This document shows positions 1 through 6,395 of a DNA stretch of 7,863 nucleotides, one piece after another. The notes below the pieces were generated by a model. That model made no database searches. It was not told where the DNA came from and was given only the letters and a program-made list of their open reading frames with translations. The first letter of the stretch is position 1; every line of letters begins with the position of its first letter. The position numbers and the translations under genes are program-made. The stretch comes from an uncultured Chlamydiae bacterium (GTDB lineage Bacteria > Chlamydiota > Chlamydiia > Chlamydiales > CALBHK01): assembly GCA_937894565.1 (NCBI GenBank), contig CALBHK010000481.1:1-7863 (forward strand). The letters are read 5' to 3'.

Positions 1-1665
1 GCTAAAAAACTCATTCTTGAGAATCCTTTCAGGTTAGCACAAGACATTCATGGAATCGGCTTTAAATCAGCGGATAAAATTGCACGCAAGCTGGGCTTTG
101 AGCTCCATTCTCCTCACCGTATTGATGCAGGGATTGAATATCTTTTAGGAGAGCTTTCAGGTGATGGGCATGTGTGTTATCCGCAAGCTGATTTAATCAC
201 TCTGGCGCAGCAAAATTTGGAGGTGGCGGCAAAAGAGATTGAAGAGAGGTTAGAATTTCTCTCTTTTGAGGGTAAATTAGTTTTTGATGAATTTGTTCTG
301 GAGGCTAAATTAACGCGCTTTGTCTATCTTAAAAATCTTTACAGAGCAGAAAAAGGCATTGCACGTGAGCTGTGGCGTCTTTTGCGTCACTCCAAATTAG
401 TGCGTTCTGTTGATGTAGAAAAGGCTTTAGAATGGGTTCAAAAGGAGTTAAAACTTTCCCTAGCGCCTAACCAGGCAGAAGCTGTTAAAAAAGCATTGGA
501 AACAAAAATGCATATTATCACAGGTGGGCCGGGAACGGGAAAAAGCACCATCACACGGGCTATTTTAAGAATTATGCAAAAATTAACAAATCGCATTATT
601 TTGACAGCCCCTACTGGCAGGGCGGCCAAGAGGATGGCAGAAATTACAGGATGGAAAGCCTCTACGATCCATAGTTTATTGGAATTTGATTTTCGAGGGG
701 GATTTAAACGCAATCGGGAAAATCCCATTGCCGCTGATTTAATCATCATAGATGAATCAAGCATGATAGACACCTCCTTAATGTATCATTTACTTAAAGC
801 CATTCCCGATCATGCCATTGTTCTTTTTATTGGAGATATCCACCAATTGCCAAGCGTGGGCCCTGGCAATGTTTTAAGAGAGATGATCCAATCTAATACG
901 CTGAGCGTGACGACACTTATCGAAATTTACCGTCAAGCGGCGGGATCAGAAATTATCACCAATGCGCATAAAATTAATGCCGGTGTTTTTCCTCACATGA
1001 ACAATCAAGAATCGGGGGATTGTTTTTTTATAGAAAAAGAAAATCCACAAGAAGCTATTGAGGCGATTTTACAGCTGATCCATCATCGCATCCCTAAAAA
1101 ATATAAAAAAGATCCCCTGCAAGATATTCAGGTGCTCTCTCCTATGAAAAAAGGGCCCTTGGGCATAGAAAATTTAAATCAGCTCATTCAAGCTCGTCTA
1201 AATCCTGAAGGAGCTTCTCTTTTACGCATGGGACGCACCTACCGCATAGGAGATAAGGTGATGCAGACACGTAATAATTATAATAAGAATGTTTTCAATG
1301 GAGACATTGGTATTATTGAGAGTATTGATCAGACGGATCAGATTGTGCGCGTTCGATATGAAGAGCAATTAGTGGATTATCCCTTTAACGATTTAGATGA
1401 GCTTATTTTAGCTTATGCGATTTCTATTCATAAGTCTCAGGGGAGTGAATTTCCTGTGGTGATTATTCCCATAACAACTCAGCATTTTATGATGTTAAGC
1501 CGAAATCTTCTTTATACGGCTGTGACCAGAGCTAAAGAGCTTCTTATTTTAGTGGGAACAAAGAAGGCTGGACATATTGCAGTGCGTAATAATGAAGTGA
1601 AGAAGCGCTATAATGGCCTTTGTCAAACCATGCAAGAGATGCTTTACGGAAAAGGAGGGGTATGA
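1..1665 (+). CDS. recD2: RecD2-type ATP-dependent DNA helicase, 5'-truncated by window edge
   Basis: A 5'-to-3' superfamily 1B DNA helicase of the RecD2 (RecD-like, RecBC-independent) family, acting in DNA repair in the cytoplasm. The frame is open from base 1, giving 554 visible residues. Family members run to roughly 720-800, so about 170 or more N-terminal residues lie outside. Residues 16-35 carry a helix-hairpin-helix (GIGFKSADKIA) typical of the RecD2 N-terminal region. The helicase core follows: Walker A GGPGTGKS with Lys181, Walker B IIIDESS with Asp251-Glu252, motif III GDIHQLPSVGPG, an IYRQA motif IV, then the C-terminal UvrD_C_2-type part with HKSQGSE (from residue 477) and VTRAKEL (from residue 508). 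The GTG at 172 is not the start, because homologous sequence continues upstream of it. Its TGA stop overlaps the next ATG (ATGA, 1662-1665), indicating translational coupling. Family assignment is firm; the N-terminus is unseen. Confidence 0.95.
   Translation, partial: AKKLILENPFRLAQDIHGIGFKSADKIARKLGFELHSPHRIDAGIEYLLGELSGDGHVCYPQADLITLAQQNLEVAAKEIEERLEFLSFEGKLVFDEFVLEAKLTRFVYLKNLYRAEKGIARELWRLLRHSKLVRSVDVEKALEWVQKELKLSLAPNQAEAVKKALETKMHIITGGPGTGKSTITRAILRIMQKLTNRIILTAPTGRAAKRMAEITGWKASTIHSLLEFDFRGGFKRNRENPIAADLIIIDESSMIDTSLMYHLLKAIPDHAIVLFIGDIHQLPSVGPGNVLREMIQSNTLSVTTLIEIYRQAAGSEIITNAHKINAGVFPHMNNQESGDCFFIEKENPQEAIEAILQLIHHRIPKKYKKDPLQDIQVLSPMKKGPLGIENLNQLIQARLNPEGASLLRMGRTYRIGDKVMQTRNNYNKNVFNGDIGIIESIDQTDQIVRVRYEEQLVDYPFNDLDELILAYAISIHKSQGSEFPVVIIPITTQHFMMLSRNLLYTAVTRAKELLILVGTKKAGHIAVRNNEVKKRYNGLCQTMQEMLYGKGGV
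1653..1658 (+). promoter_or_regulatory. Shine-Dalgarno for the PLD-like gene, inside the end of recD2
   Basis: AGGAGG sits three bases before the ATG at 1662. It supports that start over the TTG at 1620, which would extend the recD2 overlap and put charged residues ahead of a clean signal peptide. The spacing is shorter than usual. Confidence 0.6.
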
Positions 1666-2705
1666 ATAAGAAAAGCCAGTTTCAAAGGAGCTCTATTTTT
1701 CTTTTTGGGATTTTCTCTATTTTCTTTTTGCTGTATTCGGCTTTTGAGGGACTTGCAACGCCTGAACTGCCACAGGAAAATAATCCGATTATTTTGTATA
1801 GTAACGATTTAAGCTCCGATTTGCGTTTAACGTTTGTAAGCGCTATTCAAAAAGCGCAAAAATCGATTGTCCTGATGGTTTATTCTTTAACTGATCCAGC
1901 TATTTTGCAGGTTTTAAACCAGAAGGCAGAAGCAGGTATCCCTGTGTATTTAGTTCTGGACAAAGAGGCCTCTTCTTCTGTGTTTTCTTCTCTTTCTCGT
2001 AAAATTCAGTTAGTGAAAAGACGCGGGCCCGGTTTAATGCACTATAAAGTTTTGGTCATTGATGAAGCTTCTCTTTTTCTGGGATCAGCTAATATGACAA
2101 CGCGTTCCTTGCGTACGCATGGAAACTTAGTATTGGGTTTTTATGATCCGAAATTAGCGCTCTATTTTGTACGTAAAGCGTATCAAATGAATGAGCGGTT
2201 GGAAACTCCCAAGCAGGAGGCAAGCAGTTTTGTGATAGGAGATCAGCTTGTAGAGATTTCTCTTCTTCCGGATGATCGCTTAGCAGTTGAAAAGCTGATC
2301 CATTTAATTAAGACAGCAAAAAAGACCATACGGGTAGCCATGTATACGTGGACGAGACGAGATTTCGCCGAGGCCCTTAAGGATGCTTCAAAACGGGGAG
2401 TGGATGTGCAAATTGTATTAGATCGCAGTGCCGCGCGCGGTTCTAGCAAAATAGCATACCATCGCTTACAGCAGCTGCATTTGCCTGTCGCTTTAAGTGA
2501 AGGAGAGCCTCTTTTACATTATAAAATGATGATCATTGATGATGAGTGGCTAGTAAATGGATCGGCGAATTGGACACAGGCGGCGTTTAATAAAAATGAT
2601 GATTACTTCATGGTTTTGCATGGGTTAAACCCTGCGCAGCGCGAGCAGTTAAAGGAACTCTGGGGTGTGATTGAGTTTGAATCTTTTACAGAGGAGGCAG
2701 GTTAA
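1662..2705 (+). CDS. Exported phospholipase D-like protein with two HKD motifs
   Basis: A 347-residue member of the PLD superfamily (PLDc_2-type), whose enzymes cleave phosphodiester bonds in phospholipids or nucleic acids through a covalent histidine intermediate. Both half-sites are complete: HYKVLVID (His127, Lys129, Asp134) with GSAN at 141-144, and HYKMMIID (His286, Lys288, Asp293) with GSAN at 300-303. The two halves look like an internal duplication, so one chain can form the whole active site. The N-terminus (MNKKSQFQRSS, then a hydrophobic stretch at about 12-27, with GLA before residue 33) is a likely signal peptide or membrane anchor, placing the enzyme in the periplasm or outside. 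The start ATG overlaps the recD2 stop and has AGGAGG upstream. The TAA is followed immediately by the dapB ATG. Substrate cannot be told from sequence: lipid hydrolase, cardiolipin-synthase-like transferase and nuclease all share these motifs. No cardiolipin-synthase-style twin membrane helices are seen. Confidence 0.88.
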   Translation: MNKKSQFQRSSIFLFGIFSIFFLLYSAFEGLATPELPQENNPIILYSNDLSSDLRLTFVSAIQKAQKSIVLMVYSLTDPAILQVLNQKAEAGIPVYLVLDKEASSSVFSSLSRKIQLVKRRGPGLMHYKVLVIDEASLFLGSANMTTRSLRTHGNLVLGFYDPKLALYFVRKAYQMNERLETPKQEASSFVIGDQLVEISLLPDDRLAVEKLIHLIKTAKKTIRVAMYTWTRRDFAEALKDASKRGVDVQIVLDRSAARGSSKIAYHRLQQLHLPVALSEGEPLLHYKMMIIDDEWLVNGSANWTQAAFNKNDDYFMVLHGLNPAQREQLKELWGVIEFESFTEEAG

Positions 2706-3374
2706 ATGCGCATTGCTTTAATCGGACATGGAAAGATGGGGAAAATGGTAGAGAAAGTAGCGTTAAGCCGCTCCATTCCCATAGGTGTTATATTTGAACG
2801 ACATGATTGGAAGCCCCAGGATTTAAAAGACGCTTCTGTTGCAATAGAATTCACTAATGCCCAAAGCGTTGTGGACAATATAAAAAAAGCCCTTTCTGTG
2901 GGTGTTCCAATTGTTGTAGGAACAACGGGTTGGGAAAAGCATTTAGATGAGGTAAAGCACCTTGTGGATCATTTTAACGGGGCTCTGCTGTATGCTCCCA
3001 ATTTTTCTTTGGGGGTGCACCTCTATTTAAAACTCATTCAACAAGCCTATCAACTTACCTCGGCTTTTCCTCAATACCATGCAGCTGCATATGAGATGCA
3101 TCATGCTCAAAAATTAGATGCCCCCTCAGGAACGGGAAAGGCTATGGCAAAATTATTTGGAGGCATAGAGGTCTACTCAATTCGAGTAGGGGAAGTAGCC
3201 GGCACGCATACTTTAGTGATTGATTCACCAGAAGAGACCATCACCCTTACCCATCAGGCAAAGGGCCGAGAGGGCTTTGCTTCGGGTGCAATAAGCGCTG
3301 CTCAGTGGTTGATAGGAAAGAAAGGGATTTATACATTAGATCATTTAATTGACGAGGTGGTGTGTGGGAAATAG
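2706..3374 (+). CDS. dapB: 4-hydroxy-tetrahydrodipicolinate reductase
   Basis: DapB reduces the DapA product to tetrahydrodipicolinate with NAD(P)H, the second committed step towards meso-diaminopimelate and lysine in the cytoplasm. The 222-residue protein starts with a Rossmann dinucleotide loop, GHGKMG at 7-12, one residue shorter than the E. coli GAGGRMG loop. It then has AIEFT at 46-50, GTTG at 72-75, APNFSLGV at 97-104 and the signature HHAQKLDAPSGT. His132 and Lys136 match catalytic His159 and Lys163 of E. coli, and FASGAI follows at 191-196. It is about 50 residues shorter than the E. coli enzyme (273) but keeps every signature; the shortening is most evident in the nucleotide-binding half. 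The ATG directly follows the upstream TAA, with GAGGAGG (2691-2697) eight bases before it. The last 11 bases overlap dapA, its pathway partner. Confidence 0.95.
   Translation: MRIALIGHGKMGKMVEKVALSRSIPIGVIFERHDWKPQDLKDASVAIEFTNAQSVVDNIKKALSVGVPIVVGTTGWEKHLDEVKHLVDHFNGALLYAPNFSLGVHLYLKLIQQAYQLTSAFPQYHAAAYEMHHAQKLDAPSGTGKAMAKLFGGIEVYSIRVGEVAGTHTLVIDSPEETITLTHQAKGREGFASGAISAAQWLIGKKGIYTLDHLIDEVVCGK
3354..3359 (+). promoter_or_regulatory. Shine-Dalgarno deciding the dapA start
   Basis: GAGGTG lies inside the end of dapB, four bases before the GTG at 3364. It cannot serve the alternative TTG at 3349, which lies upstream of it. This supports GTG 3364 as the dapA start. Confidence 0.6.
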
Positions 3375-4242
3375 AAATTTTTTTGAAGGACTGTATACGG
3401 CTTTAATCACTCCGTTTAAGGCGGATGGAAGCCTCGATGAAGAGGGCTTTAGACTGCTTGTAAAGCGTCAAGTGAATGCGCGAGTGGATGGAATTTTAGT
3501 GCTGGGCTCGACAGGAGAATCACCCACGTTGAGCGATGCAGAAGGGGAGCGTTTGATCTCTATTGCAAGAGAAGAGTCGCAAGGAAAAACGGCATTAATA
3601 GTAGGAGTGGGCACTAATTCTACAGCTCTTTCCATAACAAAAGCTAAAAAAGCGCAAGCAATGCAGGCCGATGGTTTGATGGTTGTGAATCCCTATTACA
3701 ATAAGCCTACTCAAGAGGGGCTGTACTGCCATTTTAGAGAAGTGGCGAAAGCGACGAATCTTCCAATCATATTGTATAACCATCCTGGAAGAACGGGAGT
3801 GAATATTAAGTTGGAAACGTTAAAAAAACTAAGCGAAATAGAAAATATTGTGGCTGTAAAAGATTGCTCAGGGAGCATTCAACAGGTAATTGAGTTTTGC
3901 TATGCATTTAGGATGAGCGATTTTGCGATTTTAACGGGATGCGATCCCGACACATTGGCTGTGATGGCGATAGGTGGGGCAGGAGTTCTTTCTGTTGTCT
4001 CTAATTTAGTTCCAGAGCAAATGCTTACATTTGTAAACACGATTAGGAAAGGGGATCTTTTAAAAGCCAGAGAGCTGCATTTTGAGCTCATGCCCATTTT
4101 TAAAGCGGCAGAAATAGAGAGCAACCCTATTCCTATTAAGTACATGATGAAGAGTCAGGGATTGCCGGCTGGGGATGGCCGTTTGCCATTGACACCTCTA
4201 CAGGATATTTATAAGAAAGAAGTGGATGTTTTGCTGGGTTGA
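3364..4242 (+). CDS. dapA: 4-hydroxy-tetrahydrodipicolinate synthase
   Basis: DapA condenses pyruvate with aspartate semialdehyde through a Schiff-base lysine, feeding DapB. It is a TIM-barrel enzyme of the DHDPS/NAL family. From the GTG at 3364 the protein is 292 residues, the same length as E. coli DapA; the longer TTG start at 3349 has no ribosome binding site. Active-site residues align with E. coli at a constant offset of five: Lys166 (VAVKDCSG) for Lys161, Tyr138 (LYNHPGRTG) for Tyr133, Tyr112 (NPYYNKP) for Tyr107 and Arg143 for Arg138. The GSTGES loop has Ser49-Thr50 where E. coli has Thr44-Thr45, a conservative change in the proton relay. LTGCDPDTLAVMAIGGAGV and NPIPIKYMM complete the family pattern. 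Eleven bases overlap dapB, so translation is probably coupled. It is the last gene of the unit. If the host is chlamydial, the products would be expected to go through DapL to diaminopimelate; that gene is not in view. Confidence 0.96.
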   Translation: MGNRNFFEGLYTALITPFKADGSLDEEGFRLLVKRQVNARVDGILVLGSTGESPTLSDAEGERLISIAREESQGKTALIVGVGTNSTALSITKAKKAQAMQADGLMVVNPYYNKPTQEGLYCHFREVAKATNLPIILYNHPGRTGVNIKLETLKKLSEIENIVAVKDCSGSIQQVIEFCYAFRMSDFAILTGCDPDTLAVMAIGGAGVLSVVSNLVPEQMLTFVNTIRKGDLLKARELHFELMPIFKAAEIESNPIPIKYMMKSQGLPAGDGRLPLTPLQDIYKKEVDVLLG

Positions 4243-4276
4243 GAGGGGGAGAGAGTGCGTGAGGAAGAGAGCGGGG

Positions 4277-4382
4277 ATTAACCGCAGAGCCGCAAAGTAC
4301 GCTGAGGAAGCGCAGAGAAGTGGACAGAGTATTTTCCTTTTCTCTGCGTTATCTCTGCGTACTTTGCGGCTCTGCGGTTAAT
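4277..4382. repeat. Large imperfect inverted repeat, 43-base arms, likely hairpin terminator after dapA
   Basis: Left arm 4277-4319 and right arm 4340-4382 are complementary with four mismatches by my alignment; the outer 26 bases pair perfectly. The loop is 20 bases (4320-4339). Each arm is built from short CGCAGAG-like units (CCGCAGAG, CGCAAAG, CGCAGAG). On the plus strand the hairpin is followed by a T-rich run (4382-4400), so it could end the recD2-dapA transcript. The minus-strand side is not T-rich, so termination of the convergent methyltransferase is less clear. The 34 bases ahead of it (4243-4276) are almost all G and A. CGCAGAG-type intergenic hairpins resemble dispersed repeats that I recall from several bacterial phyla; copy number cannot be judged from one window. 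Confidence 0.85.
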
Positions 4383-4397
4383 TTTTCTCTTTTTCTC

Positions 4398-4946
4398 TTA
4401 TTTTGTTTTCTGAATGATCAAGAGGCTGGGCGCAAGAGCGCGATTAGATTTGTAGTAGTCTATGGAATATCCTGTAAGAGCCCTCAAAAAAAGAAGAATA
4501 GCCTCTTCTTCTTTGGCTCCTTCTTCGTGTCCTGGGTAGCATGTGATTGAAATCATACCATCAACTGCAAGAAGAGTTAAGGCAGATTGGATGCTTTGCA
4601 GAGTGGTGTCTGTTTGAGTTGTCAAACCCATATCTCCTTTGGGAAGATAGCCTAAATTATAAACAAAGAGATTGCTTTCTGCACATTCTAAAGGGAATGC
4701 AGCATGGCTTTGGCAAAAGAAATGGCAATTAGGAAAATCCTTCAAACGCTCTCGTGTATTTTCGATCGCTTGTGGCTGAATGTCGAAGGCATAGACTTTG
4801 CCATCAGGTAAAAGTTTAGTTAGCATAAGCGTATCGTGACCATTACCGCAAGTAGCATCTACAGCAGCATCTCCCGCTTTTAAATGCGCTCGCCATAATT
4901 TATGGGCGAGGGCTAAGTGAGAGGTGGTTAAATCGTATTGTTGCAT
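4398..4946 (-). CDS. mnmM: SAM-dependent methyltransferase, MnmM/YtqB family (tRNA U34 modification)
   Basis: A 182-residue class I methyltransferase resembling Bacillus YtqB/MnmM (older name: putative rRNA methylase, PF06962). Characterised members methylate nm5s2U to mnm5s2U at the wobble position of tRNAs. Motif I is VDATCGNGHDT (29-39), the acidic SAM-ribose motif is FDIQ (54-57), and the family-specific NLGYLPKGD (97-105) and YPGHEEG (137-143) are both present. These last two separate it from generic methyltransferases. Length is near that of YtqB (about 190). The ATG at 4946 is the first possible start, since an in-frame stop lies two codons upstream. No Shine-Dalgarno is visible before it, which is unlike most other genes here. 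It stands alone on the minus strand, converging on dapA with the long hairpin between. The family is fairly sure; the exact substrate is inferred from homologues. Confidence 0.85.
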   Translation of the reverse strand: MQQYDLTTSHLALAHKLWRAHLKAGDAAVDATCGNGHDTLMLTKLLPDGKVYAFDIQPQAIENTRERLKDFPNCHFFCQSHAAFPLECAESNLFVYNLGYLPKGDMGLTTQTDTTLQSIQSALTLLAVDGMISITCYPGHEEGAKEEEAILLFLRALTGYSIDYYKSNRALAPSLLIIQKTK

Positions 4947-5112
4947 GATTCAGGGATGGGGAAAATGTTAATTGTCATGTTGCGTATTGTATCAGTAAAT
5001 GTAAAAACTGAGGAGAGGGGATCAAAAATAATAATGGAGCGGCTTGGACAATCTTCTTTGTTTTCTTCTTTCAGGATGCTTTTCGAAATTTCAACTTTTT
5101 TAATTGTTTCTA

Positions 5113-5195
5113 AAACCCACATTCAGCTGATGTAAATGAGTTTTAACATTTAAATTTTTGTGTTTATCATAAGGAGATCAGCGGAATGTGGGTTT
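5113..5195. repeat. 19-base imperfect inverted repeat with 45-base AT-rich loop
   Basis: Arms 5113-5131 (AAACCCACATTCAGCTGAT) and 5177-5195 (ATCAGCGGAATGTGGGTTT) are complementary at 18 of 19 positions, the exception being A5125 against G5183. The spacer is strongly AT-rich. There is no T-run directly after either arm, so it is not a standard terminator, and I see no flanking target duplication that would mark a MITE. It could be a regulatory RNA hairpin, a protein-binding palindrome or a remnant of terminal inverted repeats. Confidence 0.7.
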
Positions 5196-5269
5196 GAAGC
5201 ATAAGTATAAATGAATATTTCTCTGGATAAATATGAGAAACTGGGCTACATTGATCAATATAGATAAAT

Positions 5270-5275
5270 GGAGGG
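5270..5275 (+). promoter_or_regulatory. Shine-Dalgarno deciding the barrel-protein start
   Basis: GGAGGG lies four bases before the GTG at 5280. The in-frame ATG at 5268 overlaps this motif and so has no ribosome binding site of its own. GTG 5280 also gives a textbook signal peptide. Confidence 0.65.
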
Positions 5276-5279
5276 TTTT

Positions 5280-5987
5280 GTGAAAATACTAAAAAAACTT
5301 GTTTGCCTGTGCCTAATTTTGATTGCCCCGACTCTTTCTTATGCTTATCAAATACGCGGCCGAGCGGATGTTTCTTTTCTAGGTATGAGCATTAGTCATT
5401 TAATTGATAATAAAACAGCGAATAAATCCAACGTCTATGGCTCAAGGGTCGATGCTACAATTGTTCCTTTTGAGGGCTATGGCATTGCATTTAAGCCTAT
5501 GGCGCTTTATGCAACGGGTGATGGAGACCTTCTTCAGGGCGGTATTCAAATTGCCCATTACACTCCTATTAATGATTGCATTACTCTAGTGCCTGGGATT
5601 GGGTATACCTATTCCGATTTAAGATCAAAAATCAAGATTCAGTTGCCGAATGTTGGGCCCTTTACATTCAATCAGAAAGTAGACTCTAATATAATTTTTT
5701 GCGCTTGTGATGTGTACTATAAAATTGATGAGCAGTGGATGTTAACCGGTGTTTTTCAATATGGGTGGGCGCGTTCGCATTCAAAAATCCACTCTATGGA
5801 TGTATTTGGGACTAATATTGTAGAAGAGGGCAGTTCTGATGGCCCTTCTTTTGCAGGCATTGTGGACTATTACATCACGAAATCATGGAGTATTAGCACA
5901 GCTGTTGGCTATAGCAAAACTTTGAGTAAAGAAAGGCACGGTCTAAAAGCTCTTGGGTATAAAGTAGGCTTGGGATACCTCTTCTAA
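5280..5987 (+). CDS. Putative outer-membrane beta-barrel protein
   Basis: A 235-residue exported protein of no named family that I recognise. From GTG 5280 it begins MKILKKLVCLCLILIAPTLS and continues YA, with a probable signal peptidase I cut after SYA (residue 22). The mature part of about 213 residues has alternating polar/hydrophobic strands, aromatic-rich turns and glycine (for example GYGIAFKPMALYATGDGD, LVPGIGYTYSD, GVFQYGWARS, AVGYSKTLS). It ends KVGLGYLF with a terminal phenylalanine, the classic BAM-recognition ending of outer-membrane proteins. An eight-to-ten-strand small barrel would fit the length; that number is a guess from size. Three cysteines lie in the mature region, including FCACD. 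It has its own terminator at 6006-6048 and looks monocistronic. Function is unknown: porin-like channel, adhesin or structural barrel are all possible. Confidence 0.78.
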   Translation: MKILKKLVCLCLILIAPTLSYAYQIRGRADVSFLGMSISHLIDNKTANKSNVYGSRVDATIVPFEGYGIAFKPMALYATGDGDLLQGGIQIAHYTPINDCITLVPGIGYTYSDLRSKIKIQLPNVGPFTFNQKVDSNIIFCACDVYYKIDEQWMLTGVFQYGWARSHSKIHSMDVFGTNIVEEGSSDGPSFAGIVDYYITKSWSISTAVGYSKTLSKERHGLKALGYKVGLGYLF

Positions 5988-6005
5988 ATAAAAAAATCAA
6001 TTTCT

Positions 6006-6048
6006 AAAAAATGCCGCAGAGGTTTCTAACCTATGCGGCATTTTTTTT
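6006..6048 (+). terminator. Rho-independent terminator after the barrel gene
   Basis: The hairpin pairs 6006-6018 (AAAAAATGCCGCA) with 6034-6046, then has one G-A mismatch, then AGGTT with AACCT around a three-base TCT loop. Eight Ts (6041-6048) follow the GC-rich stem. The A-run on the left side means it could also work on the minus strand, though no minus-strand gene reads into it here. It begins 18 bases after the barrel-protein stop. Confidence 0.92.
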
Positions 6049-6054
6049 AAATAT

Positions 6055-6083
6055 TTGAATTTTTATATCGTAACTGTTAAAAC
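6055..6083 (+). promoter_or_regulatory. Possible sigma-70-type promoter for the 82-residue gene
   Basis: TTGAAT (6055-6060) and TAAAAC (6078-6083) are separated by 17 bases, just after the upstream terminator and 63 bases before the ATG. The match is moderate and the region is AT-rich, so chance similarity is a real possibility. Confidence 0.25.
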
Positions 6084-6146
6084 AAAGATAAGTTTTTAAG
6101 GTCAGAATAAAAAGACTAATCTTCTAAAAATAAAAGGAGTGCGTCC

Positions 6147-6395
6147 ATGTACAAAACGTTTTTTTTGATCTTTACTTTTAGCTGCACTCTTTTGATGGCT
6201 GATTGGCAGCAGGATCAGCAAGTGGAGCAGAGACGATTGCAGCGCCAAAGAGAAGACGCCGGTAGATTAGAACAGGAGCAGAAAAAAAACCGAGTTAAAA
6301 GTCAAATAGAGGAAAATTCAGAAAGACCTTATCATTACGAAGATGAAGAACTTTATAGACAAGAGATTTTGGAAGATGAGCCTTTTAATCGTTAG
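6147..6395 (+). CDS. Small exported Q/E/R-rich hypothetical protein
   Basis: An 82-residue protein that I do not recognise. The ATG at 6147 has AAGGAG (6134-6139) seven bases upstream, a good ribosome binding site, which supports it as a real gene. Residues 1-18 (MYKTFFLIFTFSCTLLMA) form a signal peptide with a likely cut after Ala18. The mature part of about 64 residues is almost free of hydrophobics. Residues 21-60 are rich in Gln, Glu and Arg (QQDQQVEQRRLQRQRED and on), suggesting a single charged helix or coiled coil. The C-terminal stretch is acidic and tyrosine-containing (YHYEDEELYRQEILEDEP). Cys13 lies inside the signal but its context (TFSC) is a poor lipobox. Its last 11 bases overlap the end of the minus-strand receiver gene tail to tail. 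A periplasmic or secreted role is likely; nothing more can be said. Confidence 0.7.
   Translation: MYKTFFLIFTFSCTLLMADWQQDQQVEQRRLQRQREDAGRLEQEQKKNRVKSQIEENSERPYHYEDEELYRQEILEDEPFNR

Larger units (their letters stand above)
4947..5279. other. Intergenic region between divergent genes, no supported gene
   Basis: This 333-base AT-rich gap separates the minus-strand methyltransferase from the plus-strand barrel protein, so it should hold both promoters. Short open frames exist on both strands (4928-5122 minus, 4938-5135 plus), but they overlap each other almost completely and show no recognisable domain. The one clear structure is the inverted repeat at 5113-5195. I could not find a well-spaced -35/-10 pair that I would defend. 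TTGATCAA at 5251-5258 is a perfect 8-base palindrome shortly before the barrel gene. Confidence 0.6.

Noticed and set aside
438..773. Minus-strand open frame opposite recD2
   Set aside because: It is antisense to the conserved helicase Walker A and B region and has no domain or ribosome binding site of its own.
1620..1661. TTG at 1620 as the PLD start
   Set aside because: It has no ribosome binding site and adds charged residues before the signal peptide; ATG 1662 has AGGAGG and the ATGA overlap.
172..1665. GTG at 172 as the recD2 start
   Set aside because: The frame is open to base 1 and encodes a RecD2-type helix-hairpin-helix before that codon, so the gene begins outside the window.
3595..4145. 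Two minus-strand open frames opposite dapA
   Set aside because: They mirror conserved DapA coding sequence and show no independent protein features.
4320..4732. Plus-strand open frames across the hairpin and methyltransferase
   Set aside because: They run antisense through the conserved methyltransferase, and the first starts inside the hairpin; there are no domains.
4928..5135. Overlapping short frames on both strands in the intergenic gap
   Set aside because: They cover the same bases, lack credible ribosome binding sites and resemble no family; AT-rich chance frames are the simpler explanation.
5113..5195. MITE or insertion-sequence ends
   Set aside because: No flanking target-site duplication or transposase fragment is visible, so it is reported only as an inverted repeat.
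6147..6206. Lipoprotein signal at Cys13 of the small exported protein
   Set aside because: The residues before the cysteine (TFS) do not fit a lipobox and the hydrophobic run continues past it; cleavage after Ala18 fits better.
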